Shown: in pieces, positions 61,875 to 64,000 of the stretch
Position numbering within the stretch: position 1 is the stretch's first letter
How the letters are laid out: every line of letters begins with the position of its first letter
Source: G963667675 sp963667675
GTDB lineage: Bacteria > Chloroflexota > Dehalococcoidia > Lucifugimonadales > UBA3495
Assembly (NCBI GenBank): GCA_963667675.1
Contig: OY763929.1
Coordinates: forward strand, 1-64,000
Direction: 5' to 3'
Length of the DNA stretch: 64,000 nucleotides
The notes under the pieces: model-generated
What the model was told of the DNA's origin: nothing
The model's input: the letters and a program-made list of their open reading frames with translations, nothing else
The model's database searches: none
Position numbers and translations under genes: made by a program

Positions 61875-62987
61875 CTAGCCGGCGCTGAACCCCACCTGGG
61901 GCAAGACGGCCTTCAGCGTATCCAGTACTTCCTGGATGTCGTCTTCCGACACCTGCCCCATGTGGCCTATTCGGAAGATCTTGCCGCTGAGCTTGCCCTG
62001 TCCTCCCGCCAGCACCACGCTGTGCTCGGTGCGGGCCAGGGACACCAGCTTGCCGCCGTCTATTCCCTCCGGCACCTTCACCGCGGTCACGGCGTTGGAC
62101 GCCCACCGCTCGTCCTGGGCCAGCAGTTCCAGCCCCAAGTCCCTGACTCCGTCACGGGTCATCTGGCCGATGCGGACGTGCCTTTCGAACACGTTTTCCA
62201 TGCCCTCGGCCAGCAGCGTATCCAAAGCCAGGGACAGGCCGTAGAGGGCCGCAACGTTGGGCGTGAACGGCGTCTCGCCCCGTTCTAGGTAGCTTTGGGC
62301 CGCCTGCAAATCGAAGTAGTACCTGGGCATGGTGGCCGGCTCCTGGGCTGCGTGCGCGGCCTCGCTCATGCTGACGAAGGCCAGCCCCGGCGGCACCATG
62401 AACCCCTTCTGCGACGCAGTGCTCACCACGTCGCAGCGCCAGCCGTCGGTCGGCAGGGGCACGCATCCCAGGCCGCTGACCGCGTCCACCAGCAGCAGCT
62501 TGTCGAACTCCCTCTTGACCACTCCGGCGATGGCTTCCACGGGGTGGGTGATACCGGTGGAGGTCTCGTTGTGGGTGACCAGCACCGCCTTGATTTCCGG
62601 GTCGTTCGCCAATGCTTTTCGGATTTCCTCCGGGTCCAGCGGCTCTCCCCACTCGAATGTCAGCCGCTGCACTTGGGATCCGTAGGTCTCGGCAATCTCG
62701 GTGTAGCGGTCTCCAAATGACCCGGCGCTGGCGGCCAGCACCTTGTCGCCGGGCGACAGGGTGTTGACCACCGACGCCTCCAGCGCCCCGGTGCCCGAGG
62801 CGGTGAGGACGTACACGTCGCCCTGGGTCATGAACACCTGCTTCAGTTGCTCCGTCGTCCGAGTGATGATCTCCCGGAACTCCGGGCCCCGGTGGTTGAT
62901 CATCGGCTGGGACATTGCCTCCACGATGTCGTCGGGCACCGGAGTAGGTCCGGGCACCCTCAGGTTCTGCCTGGGTATTTTCACCAC
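61875..62987 (-). CDS. Class V aminotransferase (alanine-glyoxylate/serine-pyruvate type)
   Basis: The 370-residue PLP enzyme has LRVPGPTPVPDDIVEAMSQP, TASGTGALEASVVN, VTHNETSTGITHPVE, LLLVDAVSGLGCVPLPTDGW and the PLP-lysine STASQKGFMVPPG. It transfers the amino group between alanine or serine and glyoxylate or a related keto acid. It starts with GTG after AAGGAAAC. The upstream gap 62988-63222 contains the divergent helicase promoter. Confidence 0.92.
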   Translation of the reverse strand: MVKIPRQNLRVPGPTPVPDDIVEAMSQPMINHRGPEFREIITRTTEQLKQVFMTQGDVYVLTASGTGALEASVVNTLSPGDKVLAASAGSFGDRYTEIAETYGSQVQRLTFEWGEPLDPEEIRKALANDPEIKAVLVTHNETSTGITHPVEAIAGVVKREFDKLLLVDAVSGLGCVPLPTDGWRCDVVSTASQKGFMVPPGLAFVSMSEAAHAAQEPATMPRYYFDLQAAQSYLERGETPFTPNVAALYGLSLALDTLLAEGMENVFERHVRIGQMTRDGVRDLGLELLAQDERWASNAVTAVKVPEGIDGGKLVSLARTEHSVVLAGGQGKLSGKIFRIGHMGQVSEDDIQEVLDTLKAVLPQVGFSAG

Positions 62988-63207
62988 GTTTCCTTCACCT
63001 CATTTGATGATGCAGGCGTCGAGAGCGATGCCTGCAAATGATTGCCCAAGAGCCGGCGCCGCCGCGCCCGTTCGAATCCATGCCGCTATAAGGCCGTTTC
63101 AGTCCCATGGGGATACCGGGGGCGGCATCAAGCGAAGTCCGATTATAGCACCTGTCTCCAGGCGTCGCTACGGTCAGTAGAAGCCGCCTCTGGCCCCGCT
63201 AATCCGA

Positions 63208-63216
63208 TGCTATAAT
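63208..63216 (+). promoter_or_regulatory. Extended -10 promoter of the helicase gene (leaderless transcript likely)
   Basis: TG at 63208-63209 and TATAAT at 63211-63216 form an extended -10 box. The ATG at 63223 is 7 nt past the -10, so transcription should begin at or next to the start codon. There is no ribosome site. Confidence 0.55.
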
Positions 63217-63222
63217 CGCCTC

Positions 63223-64000
63223 ATGACCACCGGCGTCGAAGTCCTGGAGGGCCTGAACTCCGCTCAACAAAAGGCGGTCGAGACCGTTTCCGGCCCCCTG
63301 CTGATTATCGCCGGGCCCGGCAGCGGCAAGACCCGCGTCATCACCCACCGCATCGCCTACCTGGTCCGGGTGCAGGACATCAAGCCCTGGCGCATCGCCG
63401 CCGTGACCTTCACCAACAAGGCCGCCAGGGAGATGCGCGGCCGGCTGGAACGCCTGGTCGGCCCCTACAGCGACGCCCTGACCGCATGCACCTTCCATTC
63501 CTTCTGCGCTCTGCTGCTCCGTCGCGAGGGCAGCCGCGTTGGACTGCCCTCCAACTACACCATCTACGACGCCGACGACCAGCTTGTCGTCATAAAACAG
63601 GCCATGGAACTGGCCGAGTTGGAGCCGAGGCACAACCCGCCCCAGGCTATACGAGGGGTCATCTCCAGGGCCAAGAGCGTATTGATGGACTCCCAGGAAC
63701 TGGCCCGCCGCAGCGACAACTACTTCGAGGAGAACTGCGCCAGGGTCTACCATCACTACGAGGAACTGCTGTCCCGCAACAACGCCGCCGACTTCGACGA
63801 CCTGCTCATGCGGGCAGTCCAGTTGTTCCAGGAGTACCCCGACGTTCTGGAGCGCTACCAGGACCAGTATTTTCACCTGATGGTGGACGAGTTCCAGGAC
63901 ACCAACGTGGCCCAGTACCGCCTGGCTAGACTGCTGGCCGAACAGCGCCGGAACATCTGCGTCGTGGGCGACCCCGACCAGTCCATCTACTCCTGGCGCA
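63223..64000 (+). CDS. uvrD: UvrD/PcrA-type superfamily 1 DNA helicase (partial)
   Basis: The N-terminal 259 residues have LNSAQQKAV, Walker A GPGSGKT (31-37), AAVTFTNKAAREM (motif Ia), TFHSF, the Walker B DEFQDTNVAQYRLA and GDPDQSIYSWR (motif III). It is a 3'-to-5' ATP-dependent helicase used in DNA repair and replication restart. The reading frame continues past the right edge. The MTTGVEVLEGLNSAQ start fits the family. Confidence 0.95.
   Translation, partial: MTTGVEVLEGLNSAQQKAVETVSGPLLIIAGPGSGKTRVITHRIAYLVRVQDIKPWRIAAVTFTNKAAREMRGRLERLVGPYSDALTACTFHSFCALLLRREGSRVGLPSNYTIYDADDQLVVIKQAMELAELEPRHNPPQAIRGVISRAKSVLMDSQELARRSDNYFEENCARVYHHYEELLSRNNAADFDDLLMRAVQLFQEYPDVLERYQDQYFHLMVDEFQDTNVAQYRLARLLAEQRRNICVVGDPDQSIYSWR

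Noticed and set aside
1..64000. tRNA, rRNA, riboswitch or transposase genes
   Set aside because: I looked for typical tRNA ends, rRNA core sequences, riboswitch-like leaders and IS-type inverted ends, but saw none I could support by eye.

Overview
The window looks like a chromosomal contig from a GC-rich, free-living bacterium, most likely a Chloroflexota member of the SAR202/Dehalococcoidia type. This is inferred from gene content: expanded families of luciferase-like flavin monooxygenases (five or six), cytoplasmic reductive-dehalogenase-like Fe-S proteins (three), metal-dependent amidohydrolases (four), class III CoA-transferases, acyl-CoA dehydrogenases, VOC and SnoaL-like enzymes, and DUF1800/DUF1501/NHL proteins. 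I found no rRNA, tRNA, CRISPR array, transposase or phage gene. Both ends cut through genes: a peptide-type ABC transporter binding lipoprotein on the left and a UvrD/PcrA helicase on the right.

Layout. 1-6490 (minus): binding lipoprotein, D-aminoacylase-like amidohydrolase, RdhA-like protein 1, a stand-alone sensor-type domain, and a TIM-barrel amidohydrolase. 6911-8035 (plus): a divergent amidohydrolase. 8168-10493 (minus): VOC, SnoaL-like and RdhA-like 2. 10667-11476 (plus): SDR. 11542-19413 (minus): ABM monooxygenase, luciferase-like enzyme, RdhA-like 3, NHL propeller, DUF1800, crotonase, dual-specificity phosphatase and RidA. 19745-24137 (plus): VOC, luciferase-like enzyme and two CoA-transferases in one co-directional block, then a perfectly phased 39-bp tandem repeat at 24188-24523. 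24598-31612 (minus): esterase, second sensor-type domain, second NHL, DUF1501, second DUF1800 and a zinc alcohol dehydrogenase. 31874-35208 (plus): NCS2-type permease with an RsbW-like tail, and a shortened D-aminoacylase-like gene. 35347-39769 (minus): three near-identical luciferase-like monooxygenases with the same promoter architecture. 39918-50132: mixed metabolism and housekeeping (SDR, zinc-ribbon protein, epimerase, rsmG, Lrp-type RAM domain, two acyl-CoA dehydrogenases, HIT, YqeK, aminotransferase). 50158-56639 (minus): arginine biosynthesis argG, argD, argB and argJ, interrupted by an AT-richer islet of four small genes. 56837-61773 (plus): DUF1015 gene, a 43-codon small ORF and a TolB-like gene, then a partial duplicate of the DUF1015 tail plus small ORF and a second TolB-like gene. 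61875-64000: class V aminotransferase and the helicase.

Together the genes suggest catabolism of diverse, partly recalcitrant organic molecules: flavin-dependent oxygenation, ring or lactone hydrolysis, CoA activation and beta-oxidation. No substrate can be read from sequence. The regulatory layer is legible. Many genes have TTGACA-like -35 and TATAAT/TACCAT-like -10 boxes 16-18 bp apart, two genes appear leaderless, and one small HTH gene has two GAAC-N4-GTTC-like operators in its promoter. The most unusual parts are the duplicated small-ORF/TolB cassette, the repeated DUF1800-NHL modules and the CoA-transferase pair in which one partner lacks the catalytic Asp.
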